From positions 62,001 through 126,000 of the forward strand of contig WYBP01000017.1 of assembly GCA_011525845.1 (NCBI GenBank): a stretch of DNA of 64,000 bases, given 5' to 3'. Position numbers and translations under genes: made by a program. The notes beneath the pieces were generated by a model. The model saw nothing but the letters and a program-made list of their open reading frames with translations, did no database searches and was not told where the DNA came from. The stretch comes from Gemmatimonadaceae bacterium. GTDB lineage: Bacteria; Gemmatimonadota; Gemmatimonadetes; Gemmatimonadales; Gemmatimonadaceae. Below are positions 50,781 through 60,117 of this stretch, piece after piece. Positions within the stretch are counted from its first letter, which is position 1. Each line of letters begins with the position of its first letter.

Positions 50781-52196
50781 ATGTTCGCTTCCTTCCGCGC
50801 ACGCGCCATCGGCGCCGGCGCCCTCGCCCTCACCGCCCTGACGGGATGCAATGACGTGGGCGGCACCACCGGCGTGATCCCGCCGGGCGACGCGGTGATC
50901 GCGAGCAACATCACCGCGAACCGCACCCTTTTCCGAGACACGGTCTACACGATCCGCGGCTTCATCCAGGTCACCAACGGCGCGGTGCTGACGATCCAGT
51001 CGGGCACCGTGATCCAGGGCGACTTCGCCACGGTCGGCTCGTCACTCTTCATCACGCGCGGCGCGCGGATCGAGGCGCTGGGCACTGCCGCCGCCCCGAT
51101 CGTCTTCACCTCGTCACGCCCCGCCGGCCAGCGCCAGGCGGGGGACTGGGGCGGGCTCATCATCATCGGGAACGGGATCATCAACCGCGCGGCGCCGGTG
51201 GTGCTCGAGGGCACGGGCACCGGGCCGGACAACCCGACGCAGGAGTACAGCGGCGGCACCAACAACGCCGACAACAGCGGCACCCTGCGCTACGTGCGGA
51301 TCGAGTTCGCGGGCTACGCGACGGCGGCCGACCAGGAGCTCAACTCGCTCACGCTCGCCGCGGTCGGCAGCGGCACGACGATGGAGTACGTCCAGACGAT
51401 GTACGGACTCGACGACAGCTTCGAGTTCTTCGGCGGCGCGGTGGACGGGAAGTACCTCGTCTCGTACGAGTCCGGCGACGACCACTTCGACATGTCCGAG
51501 GGGTACGTCGGGCGCCTCCAGTACCTCATCGCGTATCAGAGCGCGAAGGTGACGGTGCGCCCGGGCGCGGGCAACGCCTCGAACGACCCGCAGGGGATCG
51601 AGAACGACGGCTGCGCGGGGACCGGCTGCGCCCTCGGACAGAACTCCACGCCGTTCACCACGCCGGTGGTCGCGAACTTCACGCTCGTCGGCACCGGCCC
51701 CGGCACCGACGTCGACCCCACCTCCGGCGGCTACGGCGCCGTCCTCCGGCGCGGCACCGGCGGCTACTACGTGAACGGCGTGATCGCACGCTGGCCAAAG
51801 GGCGCGTTCGGACTCCGTGACGCCGCCACGCAGACGCGCATCACCGACGGGGTCTTCGACGCCCGGAACATCCTCGCGGTGGAGACGCCCGCCCTCTTCA
51901 CCACCGCGTCGAGCGGCTTCGTGCTCGCCGACTCCGCAGCGCGGAACATCATCCGGGACGGGGCCGCCACCACGGCGTCGCTCTTCACGACCTTCACGAT
52001 GCCGGCCACCACGGCCGCCTCGTTCGACTGGACCCCGACCGCCGGTTCGCTCGCGGCGTCGGGCGGCTTGGCCACCTTCACGGGGAACATGGCCACCGCG
52101 GCCGGTACCTTCGTGAGCGGCACGGCGTACCGCGGCGCGGCCGCGCCCGGCGGCACCAAGTGGTGGCTCGGGTGGACCAGCTACGCCAAGAGCTGA
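50781..52196 (+). CDS. Beta-rich lipoprotein downstream of the TonB receptor
   Basis: A 471-residue lipoprotein (lipobox LTGC). The sequence is rich in Gly, Thr, Asn and short beta strands: SNITANRTLFRDTVYTIRG, GAVLTIQSGTVIQG, DWGGLIIIGNGIIN and YVRIEFAGYA. This is the look of a right-handed parallel beta-helix. A Cys pair sits in ENDGCAGTGCALG. I cannot name a family; similar proteins accompany TonB receptors in Bacteroidota-like genomes. It would sit on the cell surface and might bind or process the receptor's ligand. The next gene overlaps its stop codon. Confidence 0.72.
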   Translation: MFASFRARAIGAGALALTALTGCNDVGGTTGVIPPGDAVIASNITANRTLFRDTVYTIRGFIQVTNGAVLTIQSGTVIQGDFATVGSSLFITRGARIEALGTAAAPIVFTSSRPAGQRQAGDWGGLIIIGNGIINRAAPVVLEGTGTGPDNPTQEYSGGTNNADNSGTLRYVRIEFAGYATAADQELNSLTLAAVGSGTTMEYVQTMYGLDDSFEFFGGAVDGKYLVSYESGDDHFDMSEGYVGRLQYLIAYQSAKVTVRPGAGNASNDPQGIENDGCAGTGCALGQNSTPFTTPVVANFTLVGTGPGTDVDPTSGGYGAVLRRGTGGYYVNGVIARWPKGAFGLRDAATQTRITDGVFDARNILAVETPALFTTASSGFVLADSAARNIIRDGAATTASLFTTFTMPATTAASFDWTPTAGSLAASGGLATFTGNMATAAGTFVSGTAYRGAAAPGGTKWWLGWTSYAKS

Positions 52197-52843
52197 TGAC
52201 CCGCCGATGGTCCCCTCCGCGCGCGGTGCGCCGGGGGGCGCTCGCGGTGTCGCTGGGCCTCCTCGTCACGGTGCTCACCACGATCCCCGACGCCTGCGCG
52301 GCAGGGGATCGCGGTGCAGCGGCGCCCGCCGCGGGCGGCGTGGTGGACAGCGCCCTCCCGATCGCCGTTCTCCTCGAACGCTTCCGCCGCGCCACGCCGG
52401 AGACGCTCACCACGCTCACCGGGGGCGCCGACACCCCGGAGCGCCTCGCCCGCACGCTCCTCTCCGCAGTCGCCGCGCACGACACCGCCGGTGTGCGCGC
52501 GCTGGTGCTCTCGCGCGCCGAGTTCGCCTGGCTCTACTATCCGCACACGCGGTTCGTGGCACCGCCCTACGAGCTGGGGCCGGAGCTCGCCTGGCTCACG
52601 CACGCGGCGGAGAGCGGGAAGGGGGAGCGACGCCTGCTCGCGCGGTTCGGCGGACACGCCCTCGGCTTCGTCGCACTCGACTGTCCCGGGTCGATCACCG
52701 ACGAGGGACCGAACCGCGTGATCGGCGGCTGCGAGATGCGGTTCACCGATGGGGCCGAGTCGCCGCGCCCGCTGCGCCTCTTCGGTGCGTTGCTCTATCG
52801 GGACGGGCGGTACAAGTTCCTGAGCTACGTCAACGACTTGTGA
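52196..52843 (+). CDS. Secreted protein of unknown function
   Basis: A 215-residue protein with a basic N-terminus and hydrophobic signal (GALAVSLGLLVTVLTTIPDACA). The mature part has a helix-turn pattern (TPERLARTLLSAVAAHDTAGVRALVLSRAEFAWLYYP) reminiscent of NTF2-like or DUF4440-type folds, and two cysteines (ALDCPG and IGGCEM). No enzyme motif is visible. The ATG shares a base with the lipoprotein stop (TGATG), and the exopolyphosphatase gene follows closely, so it belongs to the same operon. Confidence 0.65.
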   Translation: MTRRWSPPRAVRRGALAVSLGLLVTVLTTIPDACAAGDRGAAAPAAGGVVDSALPIAVLLERFRRATPETLTTLTGGADTPERLARTLLSAVAAHDTAGVRALVLSRAEFAWLYYPHTRFVAPPYELGPELAWLTHAAESGKGERRLLARFGGHALGFVALDCPGSITDEGPNRVIGGCEMRFTDGAESPRPLRLFGALLYRDGRYKFLSYVNDL

Positions 52844-52862
52844 CCGCATGGAGGTGGACGCG

Positions 52863-54470
52863 ATGGGGGCGATGCGCGCGAGCGAGGGACCGTACCGCCC
52901 CGCGCGTGACGATCGCGACCTCCGCATCGCGGCCGTGGACATCGGCTCCAACTCCATCCGCCAGATCGTCGCCGACGTCTTCCCCGACGGCGAGATCCGG
53001 ATCGTGGACGAGATGAAGGCCGCCCCGCGCCTCGGGGCCGGCGTCACCGAGACCGGGGCGCTCGGCGAGAGGCACATGGACGAGGCCGTCGCCGCCCTCA
53101 CGCGCATGGCCACGCTCGCCCGGCAGATCGGCGCCAAGCGGATCGAGGTCGTGGCCACCAGCGCCGTGCGCGACGCATCGAACGGAAGCGCCTTCCTCAC
53201 CCGCGTGCGGAAGGAGACGGGCCTCAAGGCCCGCGTGCTCGTGGGGCAGGAGGAGGCGCGCCTCGCGTTCCGCTCCGCGCTGGCGCACTTCGAGCTCGGC
53301 CGCGGCCGCTCGGTCGTGATGGACATCGGCGGCGGGTCGCTCGAGCTGGCGCTCGCCGCCGAGGGGCTGGTCGAGCGCCTGATGACCTTCCCGTTCGGGG
53401 CCATCCGCATGACCGAGCGCTTCCTCACCGACCGGCCCGCCGAGAAGGGGGTGCGGAAGCTCCGCAAGCACGTGCGCGCCGCGCTCACCAAGGCGATCCC
53501 CGTGCGCGACTGGCGCGGTGCGGAGGTCATCGGCTCGGGCGGCACCTTCACGAACCTCGCGGGGATGTACCTCGAGCGGCAGGGGATCAAGGTGCGCAGC
53601 GTGCACGGCACGCGCATCCCGCGCGCCGACGTGGAGCACATCCTCGAGCAGCTCACGTCCATGACGGTCGAGGAGCGCCTCGGCGTGCCGGGGCTCAACG
53701 CGGGGCGCGCGGACATCATCGTCGCCGGCCTCGCCGTGGCCGCGGAGGTGCTCGCGCGCGTGGAACCGCGCGAGCTCGCGGCCTCCGCGTTCGGCATCCG
53801 CGAGGGGATGCTGCTGGAATCCGCCCGGGTGATGCCGGTGATCGCCGACCCCGGCGAGGCGCGCGCGCGTTCGGTGCTCGCCTTCGCCGAGCGCTGCCAC
53901 TTCGAGGCCCCGCACGCCCGCCAGGTGCAGACGCTGGCGCTCCAGCTCTTCGACTCGCTCGGGGCACGGCTGGGGTGCGACCCCGCCGACCGCCAGACCC
54001 TCTCGGACGCGGCGCTGCTGCACGACGTGGGCTACCACATCAACTACGAGCGCCACCACAAGCACTCGTTCCACCTCATCCAGCACGCCGACCTGCTCGG
54101 CATCGCGCCGGACGAGCAGATCGTCATCGCGCACGTGGCACGCTACCACCGGGGGCGGGAGCCGCGCCGCAAGCACGAGCTCTGGTGGGCGCTCGACCGC
54201 GACGCGCGGGAGCGCATCCGCCGGCTCAGCGCGATCCTCCGCGTGGCCGACGGCTTCGACCGCGGGCACGCGAGCGCGGTGGAGCGCCTCAAGGTGCGGT
54301 GGCTCAAGCGCGCGCTCCGCATCACGCCGGAGCCGCGGCGCGCGAACGGCAACCTGCGCCTCGAGCTCTGGGGGGCCAACCGCAAGGCCGCCCTCCTCGC
54401 CGAGATGGCGGGCACGCCGGTGGAGATCGTGGGACCCGACGGGAAGCCCGTGAGCGAGGACGAGACATGA
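52863..54470 (+). CDS. ppx: Ppx/GppA exopolyphosphatase with HD domain
   Basis: A 535-residue enzyme. The actin-like Ppx/GppA domain (about 20-320) has AAVDIGSNSIRQIVADV, VVATSAVRDASNG, VLVGQEEARLAF and VMDIGGGSLELALA. A C-terminal HD domain follows (ALLHDVGYHINYERHHKHS, then RVADGFDRGHA). It removes phosphate from polyphosphate ends or pppGpp. The ATG at 52863 has GGAGG 8 nt upstream; an in-frame ATG at 52848 is possible but lacks a ribosome-binding site. Together with ppk1 nearby it completes a polyphosphate cycle. Confidence 0.93.
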   Translation: MGAMRASEGPYRPARDDRDLRIAAVDIGSNSIRQIVADVFPDGEIRIVDEMKAAPRLGAGVTETGALGERHMDEAVAALTRMATLARQIGAKRIEVVATSAVRDASNGSAFLTRVRKETGLKARVLVGQEEARLAFRSALAHFELGRGRSVVMDIGGGSLELALAAEGLVERLMTFPFGAIRMTERFLTDRPAEKGVRKLRKHVRAALTKAIPVRDWRGAEVIGSGGTFTNLAGMYLERQGIKVRSVHGTRIPRADVEHILEQLTSMTVEERLGVPGLNAGRADIIVAGLAVAAEVLARVEPRELAASAFGIREGMLLESARVMPVIADPGEARARSVLAFAERCHFEAPHARQVQTLALQLFDSLGARLGCDPADRQTLSDAALLHDVGYHINYERHHKHSFHLIQHADLLGIAPDEQIVIAHVARYHRGREPRRKHELWWALDRDARERIRRLSAILRVADGFDRGHASAVERLKVRWLKRALRITPEPRRANGNLRLELWGANRKAALLAEMAGTPVEIVGPDGKPVSEDET

Positions 54471-54483
54471 GGACGCACCCCTG

Positions 54484-55251
54484 ATGGCGAACGACCACCC
54501 GGCGATCCGCTTCGCCCTCCTCTCCGACGTGCACGCCAACCTGCACGCCCTCGACGCCGTCCTCGCCCACATCACGGCGCGCGGCGACATCGACGCGCGC
54601 TACCACCTGGGCGACCTCGTCGGGTACTCGGCCTTCCCCAACGAGGTGGTCGCGCGCCTCGCCGAGGAGGGGATCGCCGGGGTCTCGGGGAACTACGACA
54701 CCACGGTCGCGCATGGGTACAAGCACTGCGGGTGCCGGTCGGAGAACCCCGAGCAGGAGGCGCTGGCCCACATCAGCTTCGAGTGGACCTGCCGCGCCGT
54801 CACCACCGCGACGCGGCGCGCACTCGCCTCACTCCCCTTCCGGCTCGACCTCCGGCCCCTCGGCGGGCATGTCGCGGGACCGACTCTGGTGCTCCTCCAC
54901 GCGACGCCGGCGAGCAACCTCGTCTACGTGACCGAGGACCGGAGCGACGACTTCCTGCGGAAGATGGCGGCGCAGGCCGGGGTGCGCGCGGGGGACGTGA
55001 TCGCGTTCGGCCACACGCACAAGCCCTGGTCGCGCACCGTGGACGGCGTGCTCTTCGTGAACACCGGCTCGGTGGGCCGCCCCAAGGATGGCGACCCGCG
55101 GGCCGCCTACGTCGTGCTCGACTTCTCGGCCGCGCCGCCCACGGCGACGATCGTGCGCGTGCCCTACGACGTGATGGCGGCGAAGGCGGCGCTGGAGGAG
55201 GGGGGCCTGCCCGGCGCCTTCGGGTTGGTGTTGGAGAGCGGGCTGGCCTGA
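54484..55251 (+). CDS. Metallophosphoesterase
   Basis: A 255-residue calcineurin-like phosphoesterase with all metal motifs: LLSDVHANLHAL, HLGDLVGYSAFPNEVV, GVSGNYDTTVA, LVLLHATPAS and VIAFGHTHKPW followed by NTGSVGRPKDG. Family members hydrolyse nucleotides, phosphodiesters or phosphoproteins; the substrate is unknown. It lies 13 nt after ppx. A four-Cys stretch (KHCGCR, EWTCR) is unusual for the family. The last 88 bp overlap the 3' end of the convergent ppk1 gene. Confidence 0.9.
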   Translation: MANDHPAIRFALLSDVHANLHALDAVLAHITARGDIDARYHLGDLVGYSAFPNEVVARLAEEGIAGVSGNYDTTVAHGYKHCGCRSENPEQEALAHISFEWTCRAVTTATRRALASLPFRLDLRPLGGHVAGPTLVLLHATPASNLVYVTEDRSDDFLRKMAAQAGVRAGDVIAFGHTHKPWSRTVDGVLFVNTGSVGRPKDGDPRAAYVVLDFSAAPPTATIVRVPYDVMAAKAALEEGGLPGAFGLVLESGLA

Positions 55252-57353
55252 ACCGGGAAGATCCCGCTCTCGCGGCTCGCGCCCCACGAGTCGCGGAGCA
55301 GCATCCGGTGCGTGGCCCGCTCCCCATGCTCCCCGGGGTGGCGCTGCACGTAGCTCCCGTCGGGCTGGAGGTCCCACGCCTGGCGGTTGTCCTGCAGGCA
55401 GACCTCGAGGATCCCCTGCAGCCGCGCCTGGAGCTCGGGCTTGTCCACCGGCGCGACGACCTCCACGCGGCGGTCGAAGTTGCGCGGCATCCAGTCGGCG
55501 GAGCCGAAGTAGTACTCCGGCGCGCCGTCGTTCCCGAACATCCAGATCCGCGAGTGCTCGAGGAAGCGCCCGATGATGCTGATCACCCGGATCTTGTCCG
55601 AGAGCCCCCAGACGCCGGGGCGCAGGCAGCAGACCCCGCGGACGATGAGATCCACCTCGACGCCGGCCGTGGAGGCGCGGTAGAGCGCGTCGATGCACTC
55701 GGAGTCGACGAGCGAGTTCATCTTCGCGATGATCCGACCGGGGCGGCCCGCCACCGCGTGCGTCGTCTCGCGGTCGATCAGGGCGAGCACCCGCTCGCGC
55801 ATGTTGACCGGGGCGACGAGGAGGCGGCGGTAGTCGGCGCGACGGGAGTAGCCCGTGAGCGAGTTGAAGAGGTCGCTGATGTCGGCGCCGATCGCCTCGT
55901 CGCAGGTGAGGAGCCCGATGTCCGTGTAGATGCGCGCGGTGCGCGTGTTGTAGTTCCCGGTCCCCACATGCACGTAGCGCCGGATCCCCTCCGGCTCCTT
56001 GCGCACCACGAGCGCGGTCTTGGTGTGCGTCTTGAGCCCCGGCAGCCCGTACACGACATGCACGCCGAACGACTCGAGCGTGCGCGCCCAGGCGATGTTG
56101 TTCACCTCGTCGAAGCGCGCCTGCAGCTCCACCAGCACCGCCACCTGCTTCCCGCGCTGCGCGGCCTGGGTGAGCGCCTGCACGATCGCGCCGTCGCCCG
56201 AGGTGCGGTAGAGCGTCATCTTGATCGCGAGCACGTGCTCGTCGCGCGCCGCGCTCTCGATGAAGGTCTCCACCGAGGCGCCGAAGGAGTCGAAGGGGTG
56301 GTGCACGAGCACGTCCTTCTCCCGGATCACCTCGAAGATCGAGCGGTTGGCGTCGCGGAGCTCGGCCGGCACCACGGCGATCAGCGGCGGGTCCCGGTGC
56401 TCGGGGATGTCGATCGCGCTGAGCGAGAGGAGGTCGCCCACGTCGAGCAGCGGGCCCGGCTCGAGGATCTCGCGGTCGGTCAGCGGCGCCATCTCCGGCG
56501 CCTCGCTCGCCCGCAGCTCCTCGAGCAGCAGCTCGCGCAGGTGCGCCGGCATCCCGCTCTGCACCTCCACCCGCACCACCTCGCCGAAGCGCCGCTGGAA
56601 GAGCTGCTCCTCGATGGTCGCGAGCAGGTCCTCCGGCTCCTCCGTGTGCGAGATCTCGAGGTCCGAGTAGCGCGTGAGCCGGAAGAGGTGGCTGCCGAGG
56701 ATCTCCATCCCCGGGAAGAGCGCATCCAGCCGCTCGGCGATGAGCGCCTCGAGCGGCACGTACGAGTGCGGACGGCCGGTCGGCACCCAGCGCGGCAGGC
56801 TCTTCGGCACCTTCACCCGCGCGAAGCGCACGTCCCCGCGCTCCGGGTCCCGCAGCTCCACCGCGAGCGAGAGCGAGAGGTTGGAGATGTACGGGAAGGG
56901 GTGCCCGGGATCCACCGCGAGCGGGGTGAGCACGGGGTACACCTGCCCCTCGAAGAAGGCGTCGAGGCGCGTGCGCTCGTCCTCCTCCAGCTCGTGCACG
57001 CCCAGGAGGCGGACCCCGATCCCGCGCAGTTCGGGGAGGAGCACCTCGTGCAGGCAGTGCCGCGCGCGTTCCAGCAGGGCGCGCACCCGCTCGTCGATCA
57101 GCGCCAGCTGCTCGGCCGGCGTGAGCCCGTCCGGCGGCGCCTGCAGCACCCCCGCCGAGAGCTGCCGCCGGAGGCCGGCCACGCGCACCATGTAGAACTC
57201 GTCCAGGTTCGACGCGAAGATCGCCAGGAACTTGAGCCGCTCCAGGAGGGGCGTCCGCTCGTCCTCCGCCTCGTGCAGCACGCGCGAGTCGAACTCGAGC
57301 CAGGAGAGCTCGCGGTTCAGGAACGCCGGGTTCTTCGAGACGAGCGGGTTCAC
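55164..57353 (-). CDS. ppk1: Polyphosphate kinase 1
   Basis: A 729-residue PPK1 beginning NPAFLNRELSWLEFDSRVL, FLAIFASNLDEFYMVRV. The core has LVHHPFDSFGASVETFIESA, MTLYRTSGDGAIVQALTQAA, VELQARFDEVNNI and the phospho-histidine region YGLPGLKTHTKTALV. The second phospholipase-D-like half has FLEHSRIWMFGN and YYFGSADWMPRN. It makes polyphosphate from ATP at the membrane. About 35 C-terminal residues beyond the usual end are encoded opposite the metallophosphoesterase gene. The GTG start lies 4 nt after the PiT stop. Confidence 0.95.
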   Translation of the reverse strand: MNPLVSKNPAFLNRELSWLEFDSRVLHEAEDERTPLLERLKFLAIFASNLDEFYMVRVAGLRRQLSAGVLQAPPDGLTPAEQLALIDERVRALLERARHCLHEVLLPELRGIGVRLLGVHELEEDERTRLDAFFEGQVYPVLTPLAVDPGHPFPYISNLSLSLAVELRDPERGDVRFARVKVPKSLPRWVPTGRPHSYVPLEALIAERLDALFPGMEILGSHLFRLTRYSDLEISHTEEPEDLLATIEEQLFQRRFGEVVRVEVQSGMPAHLRELLLEELRASEAPEMAPLTDREILEPGPLLDVGDLLSLSAIDIPEHRDPPLIAVVPAELRDANRSIFEVIREKDVLVHHPFDSFGASVETFIESAARDEHVLAIKMTLYRTSGDGAIVQALTQAAQRGKQVAVLVELQARFDEVNNIAWARTLESFGVHVVYGLPGLKTHTKTALVVRKEPEGIRRYVHVGTGNYNTRTARIYTDIGLLTCDEAIGADISDLFNSLTGYSRRADYRRLLVAPVNMRERVLALIDRETTHAVAGRPGRIIAKMNSLVDSECIDALYRASTAGVEVDLIVRGVCCLRPGVWGLSDKIRVISIIGRFLEHSRIWMFGNDGAPEYYFGSADWMPRNFDRRVEVVAPVDKPELQARLQGILEVCLQDNRQAWDLQPDGSYVQRHPGEHGERATHRMLLRDSWGASRESGIFPVQASPLSNTNPKAPGRPPSSSAAFAAITS

Positions 57354-57357
57354 GGGC

Positions 57358-58389
57358 TCAGCCCTGCACCGCGGCGATGACCCAGTACGACACCCCGGCC
57401 ACGGCCGCCGCCGCCGGGATGGTGATGACCCAGGCCCAGATCATCCGCGTGGCCACGCCCCAGCGCACCGCGGAGAGGCGGTGCGTGGCGCCCACGCCGA
57501 CGATGGCGCCCGAGATCGTGTGCGTGGTGCTGACGGGGATCCCCAGCCAGGTGGCGAGGAAGATCGCCGACGCGCCCCCCGTCTCCGCGCAGAACCCGCC
57601 GATCGGCTTGAGCTTGGTGACGCGGGAGCCGAGCGTGTGCACGATCCGCCACCCGCCCATGAGCGTGCCCATCGCGATCGCGAAGTGCGCGCCGAACTTG
57701 ATCCAGAAGGGGATGGTATCGCCGCTCGGCAGGTAGAAGTGCCGCAGGAACCCCGTCTCGTTCACGAAGTACGCCTGCCCCGCCACCAGGAGGGAGACGA
57801 TGATGCCCATCGTCTTCTGCGCGTCGTTGGCACCATGCGAGAGCGAGAAGAGCGCGGAGCTCGCGATCTGCATCCCGCGGAAGAGCGGCTCCACGGCCGC
57901 GCGGCGCGCCTTCCGGAAGGCCCAGGTGCTCGCGACCATCAGCGACCACCCCGCGGCCATGCCGATCATCGGCGAGAGCACGATGAAGAGGAGGGTCTTC
58001 GTCCACCCCGCGGCGATGATGGCGCCGAACCCCGCCTTGGTGACGGCCGCCCCGGCGTACCCGCCGATCAGCGCGTGCGAGGAGCTCGAGGGGATCCCGT
58101 ACCACCAGGTGATCAGGTTCCAGACGATGGCGCCGATGAGCCCGGCGAGGATCACGTCGGGGTTCACGATCGCGATGTCGATCATCCCCTTCCCGATGGT
58201 CTTCGCGACGTTCGTCTCGAAGATGAAGAGGGCGAGGAAGTTGAACGACGCCGCCCAGGCCACGGCCGTGAAGGGACTCAGCACCCGCGTCCCCACGATC
58301 GTCGCGATGGAGTTCGCGCTGTCGTGGAAGCCGTTGATGTAGTCGAAGACGAACGCGACCCCGACGATCGCGAGGATGTACCAGACCAC
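57358..58389 (-). CDS. PiT-family inorganic phosphate transporter
   Basis: A 343-residue membrane protein with the two inverted PiT signatures: YINGFHDSANSIATIVGTR near the N-terminus and LSHGANDAQKTMGIIV in the middle, plus PVSTTHTISGAIVGVG and IPSSSSHALIGGYAG. It imports phosphate driven by protons or sodium. The GTG at 58389 begins 2 nt after the PhoU-like stop and gives a normal N-terminus (MVWYILAIVG), so translation is probably coupled. It sits between its accessory protein and ppk1, linking uptake with storage. Confidence 0.95.
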   Translation of the reverse strand: MVWYILAIVGVAFVFDYINGFHDSANSIATIVGTRVLSPFTAVAWAASFNFLALFIFETNVAKTIGKGMIDIAIVNPDVILAGLIGAIVWNLITWWYGIPSSSSHALIGGYAGAAVTKAGFGAIIAAGWTKTLLFIVLSPMIGMAAGWSLMVASTWAFRKARRAAVEPLFRGMQIASSALFSLSHGANDAQKTMGIIVSLLVAGQAYFVNETGFLRHFYLPSGDTIPFWIKFGAHFAIAMGTLMGGWRIVHTLGSRVTKLKPIGGFCAETGGASAIFLATWLGIPVSTTHTISGAIVGVGATHRLSAVRWGVATRMIWAWVITIPAAAAVAGVSYWVIAAVQG

Positions 58390-58391
58390 GG

Positions 58392-59039
58392 TCAGGAGTT
58401 CTTGAGGGAGATGCTCTCGAGCACGTTCGCGACATCCTCGCACTCATCCACCGCGTGCTCCAGGTTGTCGTAGATCTCCTTCCACTTGATGACCTCGATC
58501 GGGTCCGGCGAACCCGCGAAGAGCGCGGCGATCGCCTTGGAGTAGATCGCGTCCGCCTTCTCCTCCAGCTCCTTCACCTGCCGCGAGGACTTGTGCACCG
58601 CGGTCGGCGTCCGCACGTCCTTCACGCCGAGGCGGATCGCCTCGGCGCAGTCCACGAGCACCTGGGTGAGCTCGTTCGCGGCCTCGCGCCGCTCCTTGAT
58701 CTGGAACATCGAGGCACGGCGCGCCGTCCCGTCCATCAGGTCCACCACGTTGTCCAGCCGGTTGGCCAGGAGATGGATGTCCTCGCGGTCGAGCGGCGTC
58801 ACGAACGAGCGGTCGATCCGCTGCATGATGTCATACGTGAGCGCGTCGGCGGCGTGCTCCTCCGCCTTGATCTTCGTCGTCAGTTCCTCCAGGCGCTTCG
58901 GCTCGTTGAAGAGCTCCTTGAGCAGGGCCGCCGAGTTCTTGAGGCGGGCGCTGAGCTGGTCGAACAGGTCGAAGAAGCCTTCGTCCTTGGGCAGGAATCG
59001 CACGGGAGGGTGGGGCCGAAGTGGGGGAGGCGCGCTCAT
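58392..59039 (-). CDS. PhoU-like (DUF47) Pit accessory protein
   Basis: A 215-residue all-helical protein of the DUF47/PhoU-like group that typically precedes pit genes. Landmarks are FFDLFDQLSARLKNSAALLKEL, IKAEEHAADALTYDIM, IDRSFVTPLDREDIHLLANRLDNVVDLM and KWKEIYDNLEHAVDECEDVANVLE with metal-binding Asp/Glu. It is thought to control phosphate flux through the transporter. It is the first gene of the PhoU-like/PiT/ppk1 operon. Confidence 0.92.
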   Translation of the reverse strand: MSAPPPLRPHPPVRFLPKDEGFFDLFDQLSARLKNSAALLKELFNEPKRLEELTTKIKAEEHAADALTYDIMQRIDRSFVTPLDREDIHLLANRLDNVVDLMDGTARRASMFQIKERREAANELTQVLVDCAEAIRLGVKDVRTPTAVHKSSRQVKELEEKADAIYSKAIAALFAGSPDPIEVIKWKEIYDNLEHAVDECEDVANVLESISLKNS

Positions 59040-59149
59040 GATGACCCGCCGGGCGGGGAGACGCGGCTCGAGGCCTGCGCCTAAACATACCGAACGGCGG
59101 ATGACCCCCGCAAACGCGGCGCCCCCGCGCCCGCCGCCACCTCCGCACC

Positions 59150-59926
59150 CTAGTCCACGAGCCGCAAGAGCCCGCGCTGCAACAGGATGGCCCGCCGGCG
59201 CTCGACGAGCTCCGGACGGATGAACACCCGCACCAGGAGCACCCCCGCGAGGAACCCGCCGATGTGGGCCCACACCGCCACGCCCCCCTTCACGCCACCC
59301 ACGAGCCCGATCTGCGGGATCCCTTCGAGGACCTGCAGCGCGAACCACCAGAGCAGCACGGCCCAGGCCGGGACGGGGATGACCTTGAAGAAGATGATGA
59401 AGATGAAGAGCATCCGGACGCGCACGGCCGGGAAGAGCACCAGGTAGGCGCCCATGATCCCCGAGATCGCCCCCGAGGCGCCGACCGTCGGGATCGGCGA
59501 CGCGGGATCGACCGCCACGTGAGCGGCCGCCGCCGCGAGTCCGCACACCAGGTAGAACACGAGGAACCGGCCCCGCCCCATCACATCCTCGATGTTGTTC
59601 CCGAACACCCAGAGGAAGAGCGCGTTCCCGATCAGGTGCATCCAGCCGCCGTGCAGGAACATCGAGAGGATCGGCGTGGCCCAGTTGATCGGCTGCGCAT
59701 CCACCACGCAGGAGAGGCCCGGGGCGATCGGCACGCCGAACCCCACCGAGGCGCGTCCCGAGATCTCCCCGGGCACCATCCCGAGGTTGCAGACGCTCAT
59801 CGCGAGGAGGTCCCGGTCGAATCCCGCCCCCTGCACCACCACCCAGACGCTCGCGAGTGCCGCGAGCAGCAGGATGGTCATCACCGGCGGCCGTACCGTC
59901 GGATTGTCGTCGCTCAGCGGGATCAT
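59150..59926 (-). CDS. Rhomboid-family intramembrane serine protease
   Basis: A 258-residue membrane protein. The catalytic dyad is Ser151 ([17 protein letters not shown]) and His221 ([15 protein letters not shown]). The N-terminal rhomboid region has [20 protein letters not shown], the conserved HxxxN. About seven hydrophobic segments are present. Rhomboids cut transmembrane segments of other proteins. A large loop (about 45-78, with CNLG and GLSCV) precedes the core and may form a disulphide. The ATG at 59926 is the most downstream plausible start; it is divergent to dnaK. Confidence 0.92.
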   Translation of the reverse strand: MIPLSDDNPTVRPPVMTILLLAALASVWVVVQGAGFDRDLLAMSVCNLGMVPGEISGRASVGFGVPIAPGLSCVVDAQPINWATPILSMFLHGGWMHLIGNALFLWVFGNNIEDVMGRGRFLVFYLVCGLAAAAAHVAVDPASPIPTVGASGAISGIMGAYLVLFPAVRVRMLFIFIIFFKVIPVPAWAVLLWWFALQVLEGIPQIGLVGGVKGGVAVWAHIGGFLAGVLLVRVFIRPELVERRRAILLQRGLLRLVD

Positions 59927-60117
59927 CTGTCTCGGTGTCCGGGGTTCGTGCGGCAGATCGCCATCTTGGGTGCCATTTTGGCGTGAATCTCTGGCCCCAC
60001 CCTTGCCGTTGCAGTACTTACAGATGGCACGACTCGCGCCCTGAGCGCCCGCTGGCTGGTCCAGCAGCCCTTCGGATCGCGACTTTCCAGCGGACAAGAT
60101 ACCCCTTCGAGGACCCA

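Noticed and set aside
59927-60117. CIRCE or heat-shock promoter before dnaK
   Set aside because: No TTAGCACTC-type inverted repeat and no convincing heat-shock -35/-10 pair could be found; only a short GCC-N5-GGC palindrome is present.
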